Positions 7,034-13,036 of a stretch of 13,036 nt of DNA are shown here, one piece after another. The stretch is from Planctomicrobium piriforme (GTDB lineage: Bacteria; Planctomycetota; Planctomycetia; Pirellulales; PNKZ01), in NCBI GenBank assembly GCA_945877965.1, contig CAMCTH010000058.1:1-13036 (forward strand). Reading direction: 5' to 3'. Positions within the stretch are counted from its first letter, which is position 1, and each line of letters starts with the position of its first letter. The position numbers and the translations under genes are program-made. The notes beneath the pieces were generated by a model. It was given only the letters and a program-made list of their open reading frames with translations. It did no database searches and had not been told where the DNA came from.

Positions 7034-7615
7034 GTGCGCGTCATTCATTACCCCCACCCGACGTTGCAGCGCGTTTCGAAGCCGCTGCGGCGCGTCGATG
7101 CCGATTTGCGGAAGCTGGTCGGCGAGATGTTCGACCTGATGTACCAAAACAAGGGGATCGGCCTTGCCGCGAACCAGGTCGATTTGCCGTACCGGCTTTT
7201 CGTGGTCAACGAGTCGGGAAGCCCGAAAGAGCGCGATCGCGAGATGGTGTTCATCAACCCGGTGCTGAGCAAACCGAAAGGGAGCGACGAGGCCGAAGAA
7301 GGATGCCTGAGTCTGCCGGGGTTATATGCCCCGGTCCGCCGACCGGCGAGCATTCGCATCTCGGGCTACAACCTGAGCGGCGAAGAGGTAACGATCGACG
7401 CCGAAGGATTGCTGGCCCGAATCGTGCAGCACGAGAACGACCACCTAGACGGCGTGATGTTCGTCGATCGGCTGAGCCAGACGGCGTTGCTGGACATTAA
7501 GGATAAGCTCGAAGAATTCCGCAGCGAGTTTCTCTCGCGCCGCGACTTGGGCGAGATCCCCGCCGACGCAAAGATCTTTGCGACGTTGGCGGAACTCGAA
7601 AAGTTGCGCTGCTAA
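7034..7615 (+). CDS. def: Peptide deformylase
   Basis: Removes the formyl group from the N-terminal methionine of new proteins; a cytoplasmic metalloenzyme. All three family motifs are present: GIGLAANQ (residues 41-48), EGCLS with metal ligand Cys91, and QHENDHLDG with His133, catalytic Glu134 and His137. At 193 residues it is a little longer than E. coli Def (169) because of a charged C-terminal helix. The frame is open up to an ATG at 6962, but the GTG at 7034 is preferred: GGAG lies six bases upstream, the protein then begins VRVIHYPHPTL as family members do, and the TATAAT box at 6997-7002 lies inside the longer reading frame. fmt follows after 3 bases, the classic def-fmt pair. Confidence 0.95.
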   Translation: MRVIHYPHPTLQRVSKPLRRVDADLRKLVGEMFDLMYQNKGIGLAANQVDLPYRLFVVNESGSPKERDREMVFINPVLSKPKGSDEAEEGCLSLPGLYAPVRRPASIRISGYNLSGEEVTIDAEGLLARIVQHENDHLDGVMFVDRLSQTALLDIKDKLEEFRSEFLSRRDLGEIPADAKIFATLAELEKLRC

Positions 7616-7618
7616 ATA

Positions 7619-8605
7619 ATGACGCTATCCTTCCCCACTCCGCCTTCCGCCTTCCGCCTTGTGGTGATGGGGACCGGTCCGTTTGCGGTGCCGATGTTTC
7701 GCGCCGTTTACGAGGCCGGCTTCACGGTGGCGGCGCTGGTGACGCAACCGTTGCGACCGCCGGTCGGGAAGAAGCCTGCGCCGGTGCCGCCGATGCGACC
7801 GGTGGCCGAAGAGCATGGCACGCCGATCTTTGACCCGCCGAGCATTAACACCGACGAAGCTCGCGAGGTGCTGCGCGGTTATCGGCCCGATCTGTTCTTG
7901 GTCGCCGACTATGGACAGATTCTGAAGCCCGAGACGTTGGAAGTGGCGCGGCTCGGCGGCATCAACTTGCACGGCTCGCTGCTGCCGAAGTATCGCGGGG
8001 CCGCGCCGATCAACTGGGCAATTTTCAACGGCGACGCCGAGACCGGCGTGACGGTGATCCAAATGTCGTCGCGCGTCGATGCCGGTGCGGCGCTCGCGAA
8101 GGCGTCGCTGTTCGTCGATCCCGACGAGAACGCGGTCGACTTGGAACGCCGGCTTTCAGAACTCGGTGCGCCGCTGGTGTGCGAGGTGATCGCGAAGCTC
8201 GCCGGCGGCCATCTGGAGCCGATGCCGCAAGACCCGAGCCTCGCGACCCCGGCTCGACGACTTCGCAAGACCGACGGCGAGATCGATTGGCGGCGCTCGG
8301 CCCTGCAAATCAAGAATCAGATCCGCGCCTTCGAACCTTGGCCGCGCAGTGCGACGCATTGGCTGCGCGACGGCGTCGAGCCATTGCGGTTGATCGTCGC
8401 TCGGATCGAGGCGATTTCCGGCGAAAAAATGGCCGAGCCCGGTGTCGTCGTCGCGGTCGACAAAGAAAGTGTTTCGCTAGCGACGGGCGACGGCATCGCG
8501 ATCGTTCGCGAAGTGCAGGCCGCCGGCAAACGGCAAATGTCGGCCGGCGAGTTCCTCCGCGGCTACCCGGTGAAGGTGGGCGACCGCTTCGGGTCGATAG
8601 GTTAA
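7619..8605 (+). CDS. fmt: Methionyl-tRNA formyltransferase
   Basis: Formylates Met-tRNA(fMet) from 10-formyl-tetrahydrofolate, making the substrate that Def later processes. 328 residues. The formyltransferase core is clear: GINLHGSLLPKYRGAAPINW with catalytic N116 and H118, and MSSRVDAG with D154. A C-terminal tRNA-contacting domain starts near KTDGEIDW and IRAFEPWP. The canonical family N-terminus corresponds to residues 13-24 (RLVVMGTGPFAV). The preceding 12 residues (MTLSFPTPPSAF) are an extension encoded by period-7 TTCCGCC-type repeats, with no counterpart in ordinary Fmt. The ATG at 7619 has no evident ribosome site and lies 3 bases after the def stop, so coupling is likely. In-frame GTG 7661, GTG 7664 and ATG 7667 are possible alternatives that would trim the extension and part of the first strand. 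Confidence 0.95.
   Translation: MTLSFPTPPSAFRLVVMGTGPFAVPMFRAVYEAGFTVAALVTQPLRPPVGKKPAPVPPMRPVAEEHGTPIFDPPSINTDEAREVLRGYRPDLFLVADYGQILKPETLEVARLGGINLHGSLLPKYRGAAPINWAIFNGDAETGVTVIQMSSRVDAGAALAKASLFVDPDENAVDLERRLSELGAPLVCEVIAKLAGGHLEPMPQDPSLATPARRLRKTDGEIDWRRSALQIKNQIRAFEPWPRSATHWLRDGVEPLRLIVARIEAISGEKMAEPGVVVAVDKESVSLATGDGIAIVREVQAAGKRQMSAGEFLRGYPVKVGDRFGSIG
7625..7660 (+). repeat. Period-7 TTCCGCC array within the start of fmt
   Basis: CTATCC is followed by TTCCCCA, CTCCGCC, TTCCGCC, TTCCGCC and TT. It begins at codon 3 of fmt and encodes LSFPTPPSAFRL. It is the counterpart of the - strand array at 5760-5795. Confidence 0.85.
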
Positions 8606-8626
8606 GATAAAACTCTCGATTTCGGC

Positions 8627-8632
8627 AGGAGG
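8627..8632 (+). promoter_or_regulatory. Strong ribosome site of the 51-residue membrane protein
   Basis: AGGAGG, six bases before the ATG at 8639. It is the best Shine-Dalgarno match noticed at any start in the window and the main support for this small gene. Confidence 0.75.
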
Positions 8633-8638
8633 CCGCAC

Positions 8639-8794
8639 ATGATGGGAACCTGGGGTTGGGTGATGTGGGGCGTCGGCGGACTGGCCGTCGTCACCGCGCT
8701 GGTGAAGATCATGCTCGTGCGCCGGAACCAAGTCGTCGTCGAGTGGCAAGCCCGCGCCGCCGTGGAAAAGAAACAACAGAAGAAGAAAAAGTAA
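8639..8794 (+). CDS. Small single-span membrane protein (51 residues)
   Basis: An open frame with a very good ribosome site, AGGAGG at 8627-8632, six bases before the ATG; a second ATG follows directly. It lies between fmt (33 bases upstream) and miaB (12 bases downstream) on the same strand. The protein has a tryptophan- and glycine-rich hydrophobic helix at about 6-27 (WVMWGVGGLAVVTALVKIML), a VRRN basic stop-transfer, a short middle part (QVVVEWQARAAVE) and a strongly basic lysine/glutamine tail (KKQQKKKK). The predicted topology is N-out with the tail in the cytoplasm. No family was recognised. The strong ribosome site and the coherent helix-then-basic-tail design argue for a real gene; no function can be assigned. 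Confidence 0.7.
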   Translation: MMGTWGWVMWGVGGLAVVTALVKIMLVRRNQVVVEWQARAAVEKKQQKKKK

Positions 8795-8806
8795 TCCGCG
8801 AACGCC

Positions 8807-10288
8807 ATGTCGAAAAAGCTCTATATCGAAACCGTCGGCTGTCAGATGAACATGCTCGATAGCGAGCTGGTCGTCGCCGATCTGCGCCGCCAGGGCTACG
8901 AGTTGGTCGACGCGCCCGGCCCCGCCGACTTAGTATTGTTCAACACCTGCAGCGTCCGGGCCCATGCCGAGGAAAAAATCTACAGCGCCTTGGGCCGGCT
9001 GAAGAACGCCAAGAAGCAGAGCCCGAACAAGATCATCGGCGTGATCGGTTGCATGGCGCAGAACCATCAGCAGGCCGTCTTCAAGCGAGCGCCGTACGTC
9101 GATCTCGTCGTCGGCCCCGGCCAGTTGCACCAGATTCCGCAGTTGGTCGAAAAGATCGGCGCGGGGGCAGGGCAGCAACTCGAAGTGAGCCTCGATCGCA
9201 AGGGCGGGGCGCGCGGCGACGTCGAGCGAAGCTTCGAAAGCTACGACCCATTGCGCGACGAAGCGATGCGGCCGTCGCGTTATCAGGCCTTCGTCCGAAT
9301 CATGATCGGCTGCGATAAGTTCTGCACCTATTGCATCGTGCCGAAAGTCCGTGGGCCTGAGCAGAGCCGATCGCCGCAACAAATCATCAGCGAAGTTCGC
9401 AAACTGGCCGACGAAGGGTGCCGCGAGATCACGCTGCTCGGCCAGACCGTAAACAGTTACAAGTATGCCGAAGGCGAACGGACGACGCGCCTGAGCGACT
9501 TGATGCTGCAACTGCACGACGTCTCGGGCATCGATCGCATCAAGTTCGTCACCAGCTTTCCGAAAGACATGACGCAGGACCTGCTCGAAGCGGTTCGCGA
9601 CTTGCCGAAGTGCTCGCACTATTTGCATGTGCCGGCTCAGAGTGGCTCGAACGAGCAACTCAAGCGAATGAAGCGGCTCTACACGGTCGAAGAGTATCGC
9701 GAAATGCATCAGCGGATCAAAGCGACGATCCCCGACTCGGCCGTCACGAGTGACTTCATCGTCGGCTTCTGCGGCGAGACGGAAGAGGATTTCGCGAAGA
9801 CGATGGCGCTGGTCGAAGAGTGTCGCTTCAAGAACAGCTACATCTTCAAGTACAGCCCGCGCGAAGGGACGAAGGCCGACGAACTCTGGACCGACGACGT
9901 GCCGGACGAAGTGAAACGTCGCCGCAATAACGAGCTCCTCGCGGTGCAGAATCGGATCAGCTACGAAGATAATCAGCCGTTCATCGGCCGACAGGTGACG
10001 ATCCTGGTCGAAGGCCTCAGCGATCATGCTCGCAAGCATGAAGAGCACTCGCACGGCGACGACGAACCGCACGCTCCGCACGGCGACGGGGTCGATCATA
10101 TGCACGGCCAGGTGCAACTCGTCGGTCGCACAAACTGCGATCGGATCGTGGTGTTCAACGGCAACCCGCGTCAGATCGGCCAGATGCTGCCGGTGACGGT
10201 GTACGACGCCAACTCGTTCACGCTGTTCGGCGAGGCGGTGACCTCGCACGTCGGGCCTGAGGTGTACACGCTCGGGGTGGGGAGTTAG
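8807..10288 (+). CDS. miaB: tRNA-2-methylthio-N6-dimethylallyladenosine synthase (MiaB)
   Basis: Radical SAM enzyme that adds a methylthio group to i6A37 of tRNAs reading UNN codons. 493 residues. The N-terminal methylthiotransferase domain (~1-125) has its three cluster cysteines: C12 (ETVGCQMN), C48 (NTCSVR) and C82 (IGCMAQ). The radical SAM motif C-x3-C-x2-C is at C169, C173, C176 (GCDKFCTYC). LGQTVNSY, HVPAQSGS and SDFIVGFCGETEEDF are typical MiaB motifs. The C-terminal TRAM region (~388-475) is interrupted at about 405-434 by a segment with eight histidines, between ILVEGLS and GQVQLVGRTNCDRIV; this accounts for much of the extra length over E. coli MiaB (474). No clear ribosome site precedes the ATG, which is 12 bases after the small upstream gene. 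glnE starts 7 bases after its stop. Confidence 0.95.
   Translation: MSKKLYIETVGCQMNMLDSELVVADLRRQGYELVDAPGPADLVLFNTCSVRAHAEEKIYSALGRLKNAKKQSPNKIIGVIGCMAQNHQQAVFKRAPYVDLVVGPGQLHQIPQLVEKIGAGAGQQLEVSLDRKGGARGDVERSFESYDPLRDEAMRPSRYQAFVRIMIGCDKFCTYCIVPKVRGPEQSRSPQQIISEVRKLADEGCREITLLGQTVNSYKYAEGERTTRLSDLMLQLHDVSGIDRIKFVTSFPKDMTQDLLEAVRDLPKCSHYLHVPAQSGSNEQLKRMKRLYTVEEYREMHQRIKATIPDSAVTSDFIVGFCGETEEDFAKTMALVEECRFKNSYIFKYSPREGTKADELWTDDVPDEVKRRRNNELLAVQNRISYEDNQPFIGRQVTILVEGLSDHARKHEEHSHGDDEPHAPHGDGVDHMHGQVQLVGRTNCDRIVVFNGNPRQIGQMLPVTVYDANSFTLFGEAVTSHVGPEVYTLGVGS
10021..10099 (+). repeat. Short repeats around the histidine-rich insert of miaB
   Basis: CGATCAT occurs at 10021-10027 and again at 10093-10099, bracketing the insert. 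A perfect inverted repeat TCATGCT/AGCATGA with loop CGCA lies at 10024-10041. CGCACGGCGACG occurs twice (10050-10061 and 10077-10088). These suggest the insert grew by local duplication, or entered as a small element. Confidence 0.5.
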
Positions 10289-10295
10289 CGGCCCG

Positions 10296-13036
10296 ATGGA
10301 CCTTGCCGCACTTCGCCGCTATCTCGACGACCCGCAAGCGGCGGCACCGTGGTTGCGCAGTTGGGGCGTCGCTGAGGTCGAGAAGGCGCATGCGGTGCTG
10401 GTCCGCTTGGCCGAGCTGGGCGTGACGCTCGATCTGCTCGGCACGCTTTGCGATCAACTGGCCGAGGCGTTGCCCCGTTCGAGCGATGCCGACTTGGCGC
10501 TCAACAGCTTGGGTCGCTTCTTCGAACAAGCCCGCTCGCCGCTCTCGCTCGGGGCGCTGTTCGAACGCGATCGCGACGCGCTGCCGACGTTGCTGCTGAT
10601 CTTTTCGAGCAGTCGGCATCTCGGCGACTTGCTGATCGCCGACAACGAAAGCTACGACCTGTTGCGGATGACCGAGGGGCAACCGGTGCAGCGCGAGACG
10701 CTGATCGGCGAACTCGCGGCCGAGGTCGAGGCTCTGCACGACGAAGCTTCCGCCCTGACGGCCCTGCGGCGGTTCAAGCGTCGCGAAACGCTGCGGATCA
10801 CCTACGGCGATATCATCCGTAATCAGCGGTTGCCGACCGTCACGGCACAAATCTCGTTCCTGGCCGATGCGATCATCGAGGCTTCGCTCCGGTTCGCGCG
10901 GCATCGACTCGAACAGAAGCGCGGCATCCCGCGTCGGCCCGACGGTAAGCCGGCACGGTTCGTCGTGTTGGCGATGGGCAAGCTCGGCGGCAACGAGTTG
11001 AACTACTCGAGCGATATCGACCTCGTCTTTTTGTACGACGTCGACGGCAAGACCGAGGCCCCGCGTGGCGCGGTCGGCGTCGTCAGCACGACGAATCGCG
11101 AGTTCTTCGATCGGCTCGCGCAGGACGTCGTCAAACTGCTCGGCGAGTCGACGCCGCTCGGAGCTGCGTATCGCGTCGACTTGCGATTGCGGCCCGAAGG
11201 GGAGCGCGGTCCGCTCGTCCGTTCGCTCGAAAGCGCGATGCGGTACTACGACGTACTCGGCCGAACCTGGGAGCGGCAAGCGTTCGTCAAGGCACGCCCC
11301 GTCGCCGGCAATCTCGACCTGGGATTAGAACTCCTCGGCTATCTCGACTCCTGGATCTATCGCCGTTACTTGGGCTTGGCCGACATCACCGGCATCAAGG
11401 CGCTCAAGCGGCGGATCGAACAGCGCGTGATCCGCGAAGGGCACGAAGATCGGAACGTCAAAACGGGTCGCGGCGGCATTCGCGACGTCGAGTTCGTCAT
11501 TCAGTTCTTGCAACTGCTCAACGGCGGCGACCTGCCGAAGCTCCGCGTGGCGAACACGCTCGAAGCGATTGCGCAGCTCGAAGCATGCGGCTGTTTGACG
11601 AATCAAGAGAGCACGCTGCTGGCCGAGAATTACACGTTTTTTCGCCGAATCGAGCATCGTTTGCAGATCATGTTCGACCTGCAAACGCACTTGGTCCCCG
11701 GCGATCCGACGGAAGTCCGTCGCTTGGCGCTGCGGTTGGGTTACGTCGATACGCCCGAGCGAACCGCGTTGGATGCGTTCGAAGCCGAGTATCGCGAGCG
11801 GGCCGAGTTGAACCGCAAGATTCTCGATCACTTGCTGCACGATGCGATTGGCGAAGATGCCGCGACCGAGCCCGAGGTCGACCTGGTACTCGATCCCGAT
11901 CCGCCCCGCGAGCGGATCGACGAGGTGTTGGGCCGCTATCGATTTCGCGATCCCGAAACGGCGTATCGCAATCTGATCGCGCTCTCGACCGAGCGAATTC
12001 GGTTCTTGAGTACGCGCCGTTGTCGGCACTTCTTGGCCTCGATCGCGCCTCGGTTGTTGAAGGCGGTTGCCGCGACGCCCGACCCCGACTCGACGCTCGT
12101 CACGCTCGAACAAGTGAGCGACTCGCTCGGCGGCAAGGGAGTGCTGTGGGAACTCTTTAGCTTCAATCCACCGTCGATGAAGTTGTATGTCGAGCTCTGT
12201 GCGACCAGTCCGTATCTGTCGGGCTTGCTCACGGGCAGTCCCGGCATGATCGACGAGTTGATGGACGGGTTGGTGCTGAACAAGCTGCCGACGCGGCTCG
12301 ACCTCCGCGACAACCTCGAAGAGTTATGCGCCGGTGCCGAAGATCTGGAACCGATCTTGCACAGCTTCAAGACGGCGGGGCTCTTGCGGATCGGCGTCCG
12401 CGACATTCTCGGCAAAGAAGACGTGCAACAGATCGGAGCGGCGCTGTCGGACTTGGCCGAGACGTGCTTGGAGCGAGTCGTCCGGAGCGAGTTCGAAAAG
12501 CTGGTCGAAAAACTCGGCGAGCCGTTGGTCGAAGAAGGTCCGCGGGCCGGTCAGCCGTGCGGGTTTGTGGTGTTGGCGCTCGGCAAACTCGGCGCGCGCG
12601 AGTTGTCGTATCGCAGCGACTTGGATTTAGTGTTTCTGTACGAGGCGGAAGGACGGACGACGTTTCATCGTCCGCGCCGCGGCGAACCGACGACGAATCA
12701 ACACTTCTTCGGTGAGCTAGGGCAGCGAATCATCAAGGCGATGTCGCATCTCGGCCCTTACGGCCGGCTGTACGAAGTCGACCCTCGCCTTCGCCCGACC
12801 GGCAAGAACGGACCGCTCGCGACGAGTTTTACGGAATTCGCACGTTACTTCGGCGAAGGCTCGGGGCGGTTGTGGGAGCGACAGGCTCTCTGTCGCGCGC
12901 GGATCATCGTTGGCGATAAGCGGATGACCGAGGAAGCGACGCAACTTGTGCATCGCGCGGCATACGATCATCGCTGGCGGCCGGAAGATGCCGCCGCGAT
13001 TCGTGACATGCGTCGCCGACTCGAAGACGGCGCGGC
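10296..13036 (+). CDS. glnE: Bifunctional glutamine synthetase adenylyltransferase/adenylyl-removing enzyme, 3' end cut
   Basis: GlnE adds AMP to and removes it from glutamine synthetase according to nitrogen status, usually under PII control. The frame is open from the ATG at 10296 to the right edge, 913 complete codons, with no stop. Both nucleotidyltransferase halves are present. The N-terminal (adenylyl-removing) half has GKLGGNELNYSSDIDLVFLY with D240 and D242, plus the conserved KTGRGGIRDVEFVIQFLQL. The C-terminal (adenylyl-transferring) half has GKLGARELSYRSDLDLVFLY with D775 and D777, then VDPRLRPTGKNGPL. The fused two-domain form is standard (E. coli 946 residues); probably 50-100 residues are missing. 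The only candidate ribosome site is GGGGAG at 10279-10284, 11 bases upstream, so coupling to miaB is possible. Codon use matches its neighbours. Confidence 0.95.
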   Translation, partial: MDLAALRRYLDDPQAAAPWLRSWGVAEVEKAHAVLVRLAELGVTLDLLGTLCDQLAEALPRSSDADLALNSLGRFFEQARSPLSLGALFERDRDALPTLLLIFSSSRHLGDLLIADNESYDLLRMTEGQPVQRETLIGELAAEVEALHDEASALTALRRFKRRETLRITYGDIIRNQRLPTVTAQISFLADAIIEASLRFARHRLEQKRGIPRRPDGKPARFVVLAMGKLGGNELNYSSDIDLVFLYDVDGKTEAPRGAVGVVSTTNREFFDRLAQDVVKLLGESTPLGAAYRVDLRLRPEGERGPLVRSLESAMRYYDVLGRTWERQAFVKARPVAGNLDLGLELLGYLDSWIYRRYLGLADITGIKALKRRIEQRVIREGHEDRNVKTGRGGIRDVEFVIQFLQLLNGGDLPKLRVANTLEAIAQLEACGCLTNQESTLLAENYTFFRRIEHRLQIMFDLQTHLVPGDPTEVRRLALRLGYVDTPERTALDAFEAEYRERAELNRKILDHLLHDAIGEDAATEPEVDLVLDPDPPRERIDEVLGRYRFRDPETAYRNLIALSTERIRFLSTRRCRHFLASIAPRLLKAVAATPDPDSTLVTLEQVSDSLGGKGVLWELFSFNPPSMKLYVELCATSPYLSGLLTGSPGMIDELMDGLVLNKLPTRLDLRDNLEELCAGAEDLEPILHSFKTAGLLRIGVRDILGKEDVQQIGAALSDLAETCLERVVRSEFEKLVEKLGEPLVEEGPRAGQPCGFVVLALGKLGARELSYRSDLDLVFLYEAEGRTTFHRPRRGEPTTNQHFFGELGQRIIKAMSHLGPYGRLYEVDPRLRPTGKNGPLATSFTEFARYFGEGSGRLWERQALCRARIIVGDKRMTEEATQLVHRAAYDHRWRPEDAAAIRDMRRRLEDGA

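Noticed and set aside
6892..7500. 202-codon + strand open frame overlapping def
   Set aside because: It is out of frame with def, arginine-rich and without a motif; a shadow of def.
8930..10249. Long open frame (439 codons) on the - strand opposite miaB
   Set aside because: It lies entirely opposite a clearly recognisable miaB. The open antisense frame is a by-product of GC-rich codon use, and its translation shows no known motif.
10218..12113. Two long - strand open frames opposite glnE
   Set aside because: Both are mirrored by intact GlnE motifs on the + strand; they are compositional shadows.
1..13036. Frequent GCGATCGC/CGATCG-like words, reminiscent of cyanobacterial HIP1
   Set aside because: They appear within ordinary GAT/ATC codon contexts of a GC-rich genome; a count against a codon-aware background would be needed and could not be run.

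Overview
The window is GC-rich bacterial chromosome carrying densely packed, mostly housekeeping genes, plus one envelope operon. The gene set suggests a planctomycete, probably of the Pirellulales type: paired ExbD proteins in an operon with a von Willebrand factor A (VWA) protein and TPR proteins, and an ExbB with its own signal peptide. That assignment is an inference from gene content and style; there is no rRNA or marker phylogeny here.

Layout. (1) Positions 2-517, + strand: the C-terminal end of a PTS enzyme I family protein, cut by the window edge. (2) Positions 549-6851, - strand: a six-gene operon, in transcription order VWA protein, signal-peptide/beta/TPR protein, ExbB/TolQ-type channel protein, ExbD, second ExbD, and a large secreted TPR protein. 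Three of its junctions are 4-base ATGA stop/start overlaps. The VWA protein opens with a transmembrane helix carrying the S-x-x-x-H pattern of TonB and TolA, so the operon looks like a complete proton-motive-force machine in which the VWA protein replaces TonB/TolA. (3) Positions 6852-7033: the divergent intergenic region, with a perfect TATAAT for the rightward genes. (4) Positions 7034-13036, + strand: def (peptide deformylase), fmt (Met-tRNA formyltransferase), a 51-residue membrane protein, miaB (tRNA methylthiotransferase) and glnE (glutamine synthetase adenylyltransferase, running off the right edge). These are tightly spaced and may be co-transcribed.

The most unusual feature is a set of period-7 repeat arrays at three gene junctions. 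TTTATCA/TTTAGCA-type units lie at 3006-3083, GGGGGAA-type (TTCCCCC on the other strand) at 5760-5795, ACTGNNN at 5822-5856, and TTCCGCC-type at 7625-7660. They are not confined to spacers. They supply start codons, a stop codon, signal-peptide sequence, and an N-terminal extension of the cytosolic Fmt. Two unrelated proteins, the operon TPR protein and Fmt, consequently begin with nearly the same peptide, M-x-L-S-F-P-x-P-P-S-x-F-R-L.

A second oddity is an eight-histidine insert in the C-terminal TRAM region of MiaB. No tRNA, rRNA, CRISPR array, insertion sequence or phage gene was seen. No gene-free stretch exceeds about 185 bases.
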